A stretch of DNA of 64,000 bases from Sinohyriopsis cumingii (lineage: Eukaryota > Mollusca > Bivalvia > Unionida > Unionidae), in NCBI GenBank assembly GCA_028554795.2, contig CM068839.1, forward strand, positions 18,304,043 through 18,368,042, given 5' to 3'. Of the stretch, positions 18,338-30,308 are shown piece after piece. Under the pieces are notes generated by a model, which saw nothing but the letters and a program-made list of their open reading frames with translations, did no database searches and was not told where the DNA came from. The stretch's first letter is position 1, and each line of letters opens with the position of its first letter. Both the position numbers and the translations under genes were made by a program.

Positions 18338-18843
18338 TTATCCAGCGCCTAATACTAATTTAGATTTCATCGCTGATCTTACTAACCAATTAGCGAGTGA
18401 CTCCTTAAATGATTTATTTTTTATGGCGCTTAGTGCATGAATTAATTTCACATCCGCGATATGCCTGTCTTGTAGATCTTTACTTCGATAAGCAACATCA
18501 TGTATGTGACACGCTGCGTCGATAGCGTTTATCGGATACTCTCCCGGTTTTGGTTTAGATTGTTCATCAAGTCTGATATCTAGTCGGGTCCCTGGACCGC
18601 AGTAATTGTATCCTGGGAGATGTTTTTCTCCGGGATACTTTGCCCAGGGAGTTCCGGGGAGCTTTCCAAGTTTGGCTGCAATGTCACCTCCGCTAAATTC
18701 TCGCTTTTTTTTTGAAATCTAAATTTTTTTGTGCCACATCGCGTACACTTACCAGAAAGTGCTTGTCTGTTATTTTTTGTTGTAATGGTTGTTAGATCAT
18801 TCGTAGGGGTTCGTGCCTTACACTTCACACAATATAGATCCAT
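18338..18843 (-). CDS. A15: zinc-ribbon / phospholipase A2 protein read through a -1 frameshift
   Basis: Frame 0 starts at 18843 and encodes a zinc ribbon (Cys5, Cys8, Cys33, Cys36; like DUF5679), then would stop at 18580. In the -1 frame, beginning at a run of nine A (18705-18713), the reading continues to 18338 with a phospholipase A2 domain: calcium loop YNYCGPGTRLD and catalytic DAACHIHDVAYR (HD..Y), as in parvovirus VP1 PLA2. The junction holds A AAA AAA in the correct register for -1 slippage. Element B has the same arrangement and slip site, so programmed frameshifting is more likely than mutation. No Met precedes the PLA2 frame. A role in membrane breach on entry is inferred. Confidence 0.82.
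18706..18712 (-). promoter_or_regulatory. candidate -1 ribosomal slip site A_AAA_AAA
   Basis: In frame 0 the codons are CAA AAA AAA AGC; slipping back one base joins the zinc-ribbon frame to the PLA2 frame. The same heptamer, followed by AGCGAG, occurs at 61331-61337 in B. Confidence 0.65.
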
Positions 18844-18865
18844 AATTATTATTCTTTATATACAA
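18844..18865. promoter_or_regulatory. divergent promoter region A15 / A16
   Basis: Only 22 bases, including TTTATATACAA, separate the start codons of the zinc-ribbon/PLA2 gene and the ATPase gene. The equally tight spacer is kept in B (61493-61509). Confidence 0.5.
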
Positions 18866-19537
18866 ATGGAAATTACAGATTTTTCTTCGACAAAAAAGAA
18901 AGAGCCAGTTAAGCATAATTCAGTGCTACCAAACTCTATCCGCGCGATTATAATTGGGCCATCCGGTTCAGGTAAAACACAGCTGTTGCTGAACTTGATA
19001 ATGAAGTGGATGAAATGGGATAAACTGTATTTGATAGCTCCATCTGTAGATGATCAACGATGCTATAACGTTATAAAAGATTTTAATGAGAGTGCAAGCG
19101 CGCTGAGTAAAGACGGTGAGGATGTTGTTGAATTTATCACTGATATCGAAGAAGCCCCCAGCGTCGAGGATCTTGATGAATCAATTAACAACCTAGTAGT
19201 GTATGATGATGTTATGTTGGACAAGCAAAAAAATCCCGCAAGAATATTTTCCCGGGGACGTCACAAAAACACTGATGTGATTTATGTTACTCAGCGTTAT
19301 ACACAAATTCCTAAAGTAATCAGGGATAATTGTAATCTTCTTGCGATATTCAATGGAGTTGATACACATACACTGAGAAATATTCATCAAACCTGGTGTG
19401 GTGGCGATATGGATTTAAATAAATTTAAAAATTTCTTCAGTCATGCTCAAAGAAAACCTCACGGATTTGTGACAATAAATTTACACGATCCCAGAACAAG
19501 ATACCGTATTGGACTTGATACACTATTTGCAACATAA
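18866..19537 (+). CDS. A16: FtsK/HerA-type genome-packaging ATPase, 223 aa
   Basis: Expected to pump DNA into the capsid. Walker A GPSGSGKT at residues 31-38, Walker B VVYDD at 111-115, an arginine-rich SRGRHKNTD segment and sensor Gln143 in VTQRYTQ match the A32-like packaging ATPases of Polintons, virophages and NCLDVs. The length is normal for the family. The start is at MEITDF because B aligns there (MNIIDF) and the spacer to the divergent gene is conserved; the longer upstream frame runs into the zinc-ribbon gene. The last seven bases, including the stop codon, lie inside the right TIR. Confidence 0.94.
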   Translation: MEITDFSSTKKKEPVKHNSVLPNSIRAIIIGPSGSGKTQLLLNLIMKWMKWDKLYLIAPSVDDQRCYNVIKDFNESASALSKDGEDVVEFITDIEEAPSVEDLDESINNLVVYDDVMLDKQKNPARIFSRGRHKNTDVIYVTQRYTQIPKVIRDNCNLLAIFNGVDTHTLRNIHQTWCGGDMDLNKFKNFFSHAQRKPHGFVTINLHDPRTRYRIGLDTLFAT

Positions 19538-19840
19538 AAATGTTTTTCCTTGGAAACTCATTTCCCAGAGCAGCAGAGGGGATGGACCCGACCCATGGAT
19601 TTTTCAATAACGACCCCGCCACGGAAACTGTTTCAGATTTATTGAAGTAACCCAAGTTGTCAGTGCAAACTCAACGAGTTTGTCCCTGGAAACTCTTCGA
19701 GTTTTCGGGGGACATTTTTTTTTGTCCTGTATTCTGAATAGAAGGGTTTATTTCGTCGAAATAAGCCCTCTATCGAGGAATAGTTTCCTGGAGGGGTTTA
19801 TTGTGCAAAAAGTTTCGGTCTGTACAGCCCCTCTGCTGCT
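19531..19840 (-). repeat. element A right terminal inverted repeat
   Basis: The inverted copy of 3655-3964. It ends CTGCTGCT at 19840 and is followed by the TCTTC duplication. The internal inverted copy of the terminus is also present. Confidence 0.95.
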
Positions 19841-19845
19841 TCTTC
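19841..19845. repeat. right target-site duplication of element A (TCTTC)
   Basis: Matches 3650-3654. Confidence 0.85.
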
Positions 19846-21109
19846 GTAATCTCGAATAACTCTTTGCAGCTGGAACTTTCAGTGATCTTAGTGCAGTAGT
19901 TGTTTCTTTTTCTGCATGAACTATGTTTGTATTGTAACATCCTTCACAGACGTTTCATTGATCTTCTTATAAATAATGAGGTTGGTGGAAAGGCAAAGAG
20001 TTACGGCGTTCTCTTTTAGCAACGTGACGATTGTCAATAGCACGATAATAGCATGTAAAACACTTTTGAACTGATACTTTGTGCTCCATTGCTGTGGCAT
20101 ATTTGTCACGTAGAAGGTATAACTCTTTGGTTTGATTGTGTGGCATATGTCGGGTTCTGTTTATCATGCGGAGATTCCTCTCAGTAGCAAAAGCAAATGG
20201 ATGGTTAGCAACCGATATTTGTAGATGACATAATAAAGAGAGGTGATCCGATGCAAATTCGTGGTACACCACTGAACACGGTGGATTATCATCATTGGGT
20301 CTATGAAGTTCTATGAAGTATCCACTCTAACCTATGCCCATGTGTATTGGTGGGTAGGCCAAATTATTGTTTGATGATGAAAATGTGAACAGAATCTAGG
20401 AGACTTGATGTATATGGGTTTCCCGAACAATCAAAGTTAAAAGTTGAATCTCCAAGACTAATCGGGCTACCACCTATTTAATTTCCATAGTCCATTACGT
20501 TAGGAAATCGCTCCATGTTATGTCAGCTACGGTATTGTGCATTATCATTAAGCTACGGTAATTAAATCATTATTTCAGTACTGGTGATTTCGCAGTCTCT
20601 GTAAGTGTATTATTTTCCATGTCTTGATTTTGTTTCTTTTTGTTGTTTCTAATTAGTTATACTTACTGCGTGACATTGTTTATTAAAACCACCAGTGTAT
20701 TGAGTTACCTCCCATGGACCATTAGTACTCTTTGTCAGTGGCTTTGGATGTGCTGTAGGTGAATTTAGCTGTTTAATGGTCTGTATGCGGTGTCTATTTA
20801 TAACGCTATTTTTGCCTGCATTTCACAAACACTTACAATTGATGTCGGTGCGTTTGGCTGTGTTCGATTTTGTGTAATTTTTGTATTATCTATTTCTTCA
20901 TTTCACACGTATTTACAATTAAAAATTATGGTTCGTGTACTATTAGATATTCTGCACCCAATCATCGAATTTCGCATTTTAGGTTTATTAATGTAATTTT
21001 TTATTAATCGGTAAATAAGCATAAATATTATGATTGCGAAACATATCAAAGGTATACCTTTTAAGTGATAAATGTTATATTGCGTATTACATTTGACTGT
21101 TAACTGTTA
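19846..21109. other. host flank with possible coding remnants
   Basis: On the minus strand, 19967-20272 is a 101-codon frame (RNLRMINRTRHMP, KYATAMEHKVSVQKC) that reads like a real but partial exon or old mobile-element protein. A short frame next to the insertion point seems to continue across element A into 3570-3649. I do not recognise a family. The rest is AT-rich without visible genes. Confidence 0.4.
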
Positions 21110-21590
21110 TTGCTTAGTACTTAACAGCTGCTGACCCTTATTGCTTATTACACGCAACTACTAACTTGTATTGCTGATGATACACTGCTGCTACATTTTG
21201 CTACTTATGATACACAGCTGGTAACTGTTATTGCTCATTACATACAACTGCTAACTATTATTGCTCATTATATACAACTGCTAACTGTTATTGCTCATTA
21301 TATACAACTGCTAACTGTTATTGCTCATTACATACAACTGCTAACTATTATTGCTCATTATATACAACTGCTAACTGTTATTGCTCATTACATACAACTG
21401 CTAACTGTTATTGCTTATCACATACAACTGCTAACTGTTATTGCTTATCACATATAACAGCTAACTGTTATTGCTTATCACATACAACAGCTAACCGTTA
21501 TTGCTTATCACATACAACAGCTAACTGTTATTGCTCATTACATACAGCTGCAAACAGTTATTGCGTATTACATTCAACTGCTTAGGTGTA
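21110..21590. repeat. 30-bp tandem repeat (minisatellite)
   Basis: About 15 copies of a 30-base unit (TTATTGCTCATTACATACAA then CTGCTAACTG), degenerate at both edges. Confidence 0.9.
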
Positions 21591-21882
21591 TTTTCTTGCT
21601 ATACGCAACTATGTTCATTATATTTAAAAAAATATATTTTAAGAATAAGCTTAATTTTGACAGGTTGTGATGCTTTGGTCATTTTCTTATGTACCTCACA
21701 TCGATAACATTTGTCTGTTTAATTTTTATTTTACATTCCATACACATATCAGAAGATAATTTCGAGAGAATTCAAAGAGAACAATAATTTTCACTTTGTT
21801 TTCTCTGCATGCCAGTACTATCTAGTTCATACAATCAAAATCGGATAAGTTTGTTTCCTTATGGTCTTAGCTATTCACTTTG

Positions 21883-21953
<71 letters not shown>

Positions 21954-22583
21954 AGTCTTTTTCTGTAATTGTTTTCCATCTTTGAACGATGACATATCTC
22001 AATTCCAAAAGAGGTTAAAACCGATCAATCAAACTATCTCTATTATATGTTTTAAGTAACTTCTTTGAAATAATTGTGATTAAATATGCTTACAACCATC
22101 TAAACGATCAACATTGTACACCTGATAGTCAGCGATATTATTACTATCAATTTCCTGTAGGTTAAATAAATCATCAAAATCATTACACTCAACTACTTTA
22201 GGCCAGATATATCATGAATATCATTTTCCTGTCGGTCAACAGCATCATTAATCTCAGCTACCAGTAGACAAACTAAAATATAATATCAGCTAAAAAATAG
22301 GAAAGTACACATACCTAGTACCCTTGTAATCAATAATCTTAAAGAGTTGATAAAAGTTTAGTGAAAAGTACAGGGACTCGACAACAAAACAGATATTTGT
22401 GTATCTATTTCATGTATCAATTCTTCAGTAGATGAATCTGCAGGAAGAACACGTTAAAAGTACAAGTTGTATTTGCATTAGCAATATATTTAATAGTACT
22501 TGTATTGTTGTACATGTAGCATTTTGTAGTGCTAGCATATTTAGTAGTATTTGAAGTACTAATACCTGTAGTCGTAGTTTTAG
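21591..22583. other. AT-rich host DNA with a (TA)n microsatellite
   Basis: A pure TA tract occupies about 21885-21950. No gene is supported. Confidence 0.6.
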
Positions 22584-22831
22584 TAGTTGTTGTTGTTATG
22601 GGGTTTAAAGCCATGTTTCAGCACAAGTTCGGCCATACATGGCTGCAAGAATTAATGGTGGAGGAAGAACCCTGGAAAACCCCAGAAAGAAAAACTGACC
22701 CACGAGAAGCTACTGGCAAGCTTTCTCACATACCCGCATAGGCCGAACCCGAGACTCGACCCAAAGTAGACTGAGGTGAAATGGCAGTGATCCGTAACGG
22801 TGAGCGCTTTAGACTACTCGGTCACTCAGGG
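22584..22831 (-). mobile_element. SINE copy 1, tRNA-derived head and (AAC)n tail
   Basis: Read on the minus strand, the head at 22831 resembles tRNA promoter boxes (TGACCGAGTAG as box A, GGGTCGAGTCTC as box B), followed by a body with GGGTTCTTCCTCC-like sequence and a tail of AAC repeats at 22584-22600. Body and tail recur at 31112-31285 and, on the other strand, at 32790-32953. Confidence 0.65.
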
Positions 22832-23389
22832 TCTCTGTAGCAATAATATGCATATTAGTATTTGTAGTTTTAGTACATCTAGTAGTATTTGAAGAAGTCA
22901 TACACATATTGTTATTCGTAGTTGTAGTACATATAGTAGCATTTGAAGTACTAATATATGTAGTTGTATTTGTTGTAATAATGGACATATTAGTATTTGT
23001 AGTTGTAGTACATCTAATATTTGAAGCACTAATACATGTAGTTGTATTTTTTATTTAGTACGTGTATAGGTATTTGTAGCATGAGTGCATAATGTAGCAT
23101 TTGTAGTACTAGCACATGTAGTAGTAGTACAACATACAGTAGAATTATATGTAGAGGAATCATTTATTTAAATTATTCATTGAAATTACAAAGTACTCAT
23201 GATTTTGTGGACGAAAATGCTACGGGATTATTGTGAATTTGTTCAAAGACATTCTATATTATATGACTGTGTTACAATAAAATTGCTGGCACAGCACCTC
23301 TTTCAAGACTGCTGGTACATCAGCACATTTAAGACTTGGAATTAATTCATAACACTGTATACATTTGTACTCGTGATAGAACGTTTAGG
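22832..23389. other. degenerate GTA-rich simple sequence
   Basis: Many imperfect runs of GTAGTA, TTTGTAGT and ACATGTAGT; a similar stretch recurs at about 23530-23720. No gene. Confidence 0.6.
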
Positions 23390-23550
23390 ATTATTTTGGA
23401 TTAAATTGAATAATACTGAAATCACCCCTTTTACATTTTCGTTTAGTATTCTGGGGAAATGCATTATGTTGCTGAATGTTAGGAAGCCTGATGGATTCGC
23501 TTTTCTGATACTCAGTTTAAAACCATTCGTACAGTAGTAGTATTAGCAAA
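23390..23550 (+). repeat. dispersed repeat, partial copy
   Basis: It shares order and spacing of blocks (AGGATTATTTTGGATT, TTTTACATTTT, GGGGAAAT, CTTTTCT) with 28063-28470 and 37606-38012. The family is unknown. Confidence 0.45.
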
Positions 23551-25544
<1,994 letters not shown>

Positions 25545-27816
25545 TGTGCTGAACACGAATATGACAGTCAAATTGCAAAATTGGCTCTAGTTTTTTTGTA
25601 ATCTGCAAGAAATTAATGTTTACATAACGAAATGCATTCCAATAGTAAAAGGTCAACTGTAATAGCCTACCTATAAAAAATCAAGTCATTGACTACATCT
25701 TAGATTTCTTCGCCTGTCTCTTGTACAGCTGTTCGGGAGCATCTCTGAGGAGTGTCCAGCAGTAGTCAGCCAGCATTGTAGTGGACCATTTTCCCTGCTA
25801 TCTTTGTTCCATTGTTGCGATATCTTGATGAAAACGTTCGCCGTGTTCATCACTAACAATACCACAGTTGCTAGGAAAGAAATCCAAATGGGAATGAAGG
25901 AAGTGAATCTTTAGAGACATATTGCAGCCAAGTTTCTTATACTTCATCAACATGTCTTCTACTAGTTCCTTATAGTTTTCTGCCCTAACATTTCCGAGGA
26001 AGTTTGTAGAAACTAGGCGAAAAGCATTCCATGCTTGTTTCGCGTCACCTTCCAGCAAGTTGTTGAACCGGTCATCTTTGAAAAGCTCTCGAATCTGAGG
26101 ACCCACAAAAACTCCCTCTTTAATCTTTGCTTCGCTGAGTCGAGGGAATTTTTCATGCAGGTATCGGAATGCTGGCAAAGTCCGGTCAATGGCTTTCACG
26201 AAGTTCTTCATCAAACCTAGTTTGATGTGAAGGGGTGGTAGCAAGATTTTCTGAGCCTCAACCAGAGCTGGGTGTTGGATATTCTTCTCTCCAATGGCTA
26301 CATTCTGCCTGTGAGTCCATTCCTTCCTCATGTAGTGCATTTCCCTTGCTCGGCTATCCCACTCGCATAAGAAACACATGTATTTTGTATATCCTTGCTG
26401 CAGTCCCATTAAAAGGGCAACTACCTTCAAATCACCACAGAGGTGCCAGCTGTACTTGTTATACTCAATGGAATTCAGTAGCTGCCTTAAGTTATCGTAT
26501 GTCTCTTTCATGTGGACAGCATACGCTACTGGAATAGATGGAAGAATGTTTCCATTGTGCAAAAGCACAGCCTTGAGACTCAGTTTCGAAGAGTCCACAA
26601 ATAGTCTCCATTCTTGTGGGTCATGAGTGATTTTTAAAGCATTCATGAGGCCCTCAATATCGGAACAGAATATCAGATTACTTTCCTTTCTGAAGAAAGG
26701 CTCCAATTGCTGGTGGCGCTTTCGATATGCAGTAATTGTGACATCTTCTTCTAGAAGATTCCATTGTTGGAGTCTTGATCCTAGCAATTCTGCCTTGTTC
26801 TTTGATAAGTCCAAATCACGAATCAGGTCATTTAGTTCTTCCTGTGTTATTCTGTATGGGGTTGATGATGCACCACAGTGAAAATCTGGATCACTGCATG
26901 CTGATGGACCAGGAGAAGAACAGGTCGACTCACCTTTGTCTTCGTCAGATGAATCAAGAGAATATTCTGCTGGAGGTTCTGGAATAGGAAGTCCCTCACC
27001 ATGTGGAACTGGTCTCAATGCAGACGGAATGTTTGGGTAGACTATTCTCGACTTCTTTCGCTTCGTTATTCCGCCGGAAAGAGGAGGAACCAAGCAGAAG
27101 TAACAGTCATTTAGGTGGTTGCTTAGCTCTCTCCACACCATTGGGACTGCAAACGGCATTGATGACCTTTTGCAATTCAACCACTGTGAAAGCTGTGTTG
27201 TACATGTAGCACAGCATATATGCGGAGCCCAAGGCTTGTCTTGGTCACCAACCTTGCATCCGAAGTAAAGATGATATGCCTTCTTCACTTGAGAATTGAT
27301 ACTTTTCTTCTGGTTGGCAAATGTCACTTCCCCACAAATATAGCAAAAATTGTCCGCGGTATTAACACACTTTCGAGGCATTACTGTTCTTTATTGTACG
27401 TAAATGGATAAAATAATAAGTTTTATGTAACAGTAGCTTGAACTGTCTCGCACAACGTCTAAAATATTTTAAATGCTGAACCTATCTGATTGGGCTTTAT
27501 ATAGTACACTGCTTACGTCAGCTTCAGCAGCCGCCTGGCATTAGTATAATAGGCCTACACATGTATAGTACACTGCTGACGTCAACTTACTTCAGCAGCC
27601 GCATGGCATTAGTATTGCATTGCATCAGAAAATGATGCAATCAACTGTGGATGATGTGAGCATGATGGTATTATGCAATGTTACATCATTATTCCGGATG
27701 TTGCTGCAGTCCTACTGGAGAAATTTACACAGTGAAACATAGAAAATGAGGTATATGAATATCTTCAAAACGAGAGCCAATACAAATTTTTCACGGTTAT
27801 ATTCGTGTTCGGCACA
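25545..27816 (-). mobile_element. transposon-like unit with imperfect inverted ends
   Basis: The ends at about 25545-25595 and 27766-27816 are imperfect inverted repeats sharing TGTGCYGAACACGAATAT and ATTGGCTCT.GTTTT when compared in opposite orientation. They enclose a single long minus-strand gene. A near-duplicate segment with TAGTACACTGCT and TTCAGCAGCCGC occurs twice at 27499-27547 and 27558-27612. The exact outer ends and any target duplication were not resolved. Confidence 0.65.
25693..27381 (-). pseudogene. transposase-like/unknown-family gene with one premature stop
   Basis: A 527-residue open frame starts at 27381 with a Cys-rich head (C5, C13, C16, later HICCATC) and continues through conserved blocks (WRLFVDSSK, CGDLKVVALL, CFLCEWDSRA, LPPLHIKLGLMKNFVKA, SDEHGERFHQDI). 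I recall this as a multicopy protein family in invertebrates, probably transposon-derived, with conserved acidic residues suited to a DDE-type enzyme (inference). A TAG at 25798-25800 stops it, but the same frame stays open for 34 more codons (QGKWS, then MLADYCWTLLRD) to the next stop at 25693. Family members I recall carry Tyr at the stop position, so one base change probably broke it. The enclosing inverted ends support a mobile origin. Confidence 0.75.
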
Positions 27817-28062
27817 CCAAAATACTACAGATTAGGGCCTTTTCAAGTCAGTAATGATTTCACTGTTGACCAGTGTAATTTCACATTGTATGTTGGATTT
27901 TATCGTATCCAAAATCAAGTTCATTTCCTGACTGACCTGAGTTATTCGTGCTGTAAGACTATAGTAAAATCAGTTGCATTATTGTTGTGTCCAGTAATTC
28001 ATTTCGGCTGGAATTTATTTATCCAAATTAAATAATTCAAGGATTCTCTCTGGAAACCCAAA
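27817..28062. other. host DNA, nothing recognised
   Basis: A 76-codon plus frame at 27805-28035 has no motif. Confidence 0.4.
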
Positions 28063-28470
28063 GTGCTCAAAACTAACATTCTTGGTAATAGAGACTTAAA
28101 TGCATCCTGAAATGTCAAATGAGTTTATATTCTTGAACAGCGCTATTGTGAGACAAAGAAATACTTGGCACATCACCACTACACAGGAAGCCATATAGAC
28201 ATCACCACTTCCAGTGGTAGATTTAATTGTGATTTCCACTAGTGTTTATTCAAAACATTAATCATTAGGACTAGTGTCTGTAATTAGAGGATTAATTGGG
28301 ATTGATTTCGCAATACCGTACGTTCTTTTGTTTTACATTTTTACCTTGTTTTCGAGGGGAATAAATAATTAGTTGAAACTTAGAACGTTTGATGCTTCTC
28401 ACTCTTTTCTATTGCTTGTTTACATCCATAGAGTCGTAGTACAAACTGACGTAAATCGCTTGGCATGGAG
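28063..28470 (+). repeat. dispersed repeat, copy homologous to 37606-38012
   Basis: Aligned blocks include CATTCTTGG, GACTTAAATG, TAGATTTAATT, ATTAGGACT, TCTGTAATT, GGGGAATAAAT and ATAGAGTCGTA in the same order in both copies. Both are diverged, so the repeat is old. It has no coding capacity. Confidence 0.6.
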
Positions 28471-28922
28471 TCCAGATTGCGAAATAAAGTCTCTCTCGAA
28501 TTGAAAAGCACGAACAAATTCTAGTTCGATCGAAATAGAACACACGAATTCTCTGTAAACTATTTTTTTTTCAAATATCAAGCAAAGAATATTTTTTCTT
28601 GAGAGGAAGAGACACAGAGAGGGATTCATGCGAGTGTCATTAACGTCTTTCAGTTTTCAAGTACTTAATGCACAGCATAATGTGGCTTTAACTCCGCACC
28701 AACTGAGGCTAGAATTCCGGTACATATTTTCTAAAGAATTAAACTGTCGATATTTCTATACCTTGCACATATTTCAAAACAACACAATTTTTAGAATTTT
28801 GTAAGCGGTAGATTATAGGTTTTTCAAAACTAATCTTTGAGATAAAAGTCAACATCTTTTAAGTGTGTCACTTCATGTTGATGTTTTTCATCCTAGAAAT
28901 TTGAATAATACTGTAGAAGAAA

Positions 28923-28924
<2 letters not shown>

Positions 28925-28955
<31 letters not shown>

Positions 28956-28968
28956 TGTGTGTATGTAT
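28925..28968. repeat. (TATG)n microsatellite
   Basis: About ten TATG units with minor interruptions. Confidence 0.9.
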
Positions 28969-29388
28969 ATTTGTATGTGTGCATTTACGTATTAGTTAGG
29001 TAAGTAATTATACACTCATTGATGTATGTATATATTCTCGTGGGTTGGTTGGTCGGCACGAATAAATGTTAAAATATTCATTATAATTTGATTGCCGATG
29101 AAAACCACCATTTTTAAGATATAAATTAAAGCAAAACAAAAACGAGAATGATGTAAAGTGAATAATTATAGCGTTATTGTAAAATGTAAAACAGACTCCA
29201 AACATTCTGTAATTACTCGTCTTTAGAAAGATATACCACAAAGACTGATATATAATGCTGAATATTCGGCAAATTTATTTCGTCCATTTTTCTGTTGACC
29301 AGATTAAAGTAAGAACAATCAGTATAAATACAAACAGCGTAAATGCAAAAATAAACAATATATTTGCATACGGTGTTTCTTAATATAT

Positions 29389-29801
29389 TTATTTCCTGTT
29401 CTTCTTGATGATCGCGGATAGTATGTTGTTTGCTTTTTTCTCGCGTGTATCCATCATGGACCTCTCCTTAAATTGAACTGGTTCACCTGTCAAACAATCA
29501 ATGGTTGGGTCATCTTTTCTCACGAAATATCTCTCGCAATTCTTATCTATGATGTTGCAGTGTTCCAGTCCAACATAATCATAGCGAAGTTGATTCAGTC
29601 CAAAACTGTAATATTGAAAATGCAAAAAAAAAATGTTATTTAAGCAATGAATTCCGGAAATATTTTATTTTTGCTAATGTCAACATCATATATATTTGCA
29701 TTTAAATGGGTAAATATCTTTTTAGATTATATTACAGTAAATAACAATAAGTTACGGGGGTTTCTGCCATGCTATATTTATATTTAATAATAACTATAAA
29801 C

Positions 29802-29848
<47 letters not shown>

Positions 29849-29941
29849 TATGATTATAAATATCAATAGCAAGAACAACTGCAGCAGCAATAAATCGTCT
29901 TAAAGACAAAAGTGCATGTCTTCTGTAATTAGAAATGATCC

Positions 29942-29986
<45 letters not shown>

Positions 29987-30269
29987 TAAACTTTTGGTTT
30001 ATTATGCAACATAACATTTCCATCTGGACTTAATACCAAAAAGATCCCAACGACATGTTCACGCAGCCTCGATGTCGAAGTACATGGACAAGTGTACTGG
30101 GGACTGTAAACTGATTGTGATATAATTTGGCTAGGAAATACCGTTTATATTGATAAGCTCATATCATGCAAAAGTTTTTAAACTTACAACCTTAATTTGG
30201 AGTGAAACAAAAGTTAAGTATCTTCAACTAACCCCCATCCTGATATCCCGATACTCCCATTACCGGAGA

Positions 30270-30308
<39 letters not shown>

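Larger units (their letters stand above)
3655..19840. mobile_element. element A: intact Polinton-like virus/transposon, 16.2 kb
   Basis: The element is bounded by 310-bp TIRs that read as identical on inspection, beginning AGCAGCAGAGG, with the direct duplication TCTTC at 3650-3654 and 19841-19845. It carries eight plus-strand structural genes on the left and a replication, integration and packaging block on the right. Canonical Polintons have 6-bp duplications and 5'-AG ends; here the duplication is five bases. All core genes are open (capsid, protease, ATPase, integrase, polymerase-helicase). Only a free-standing HNH gene is broken. Perfect TIRs and open genes point to recent insertion, possibly still mobile or viral. 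Confidence 0.93.
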
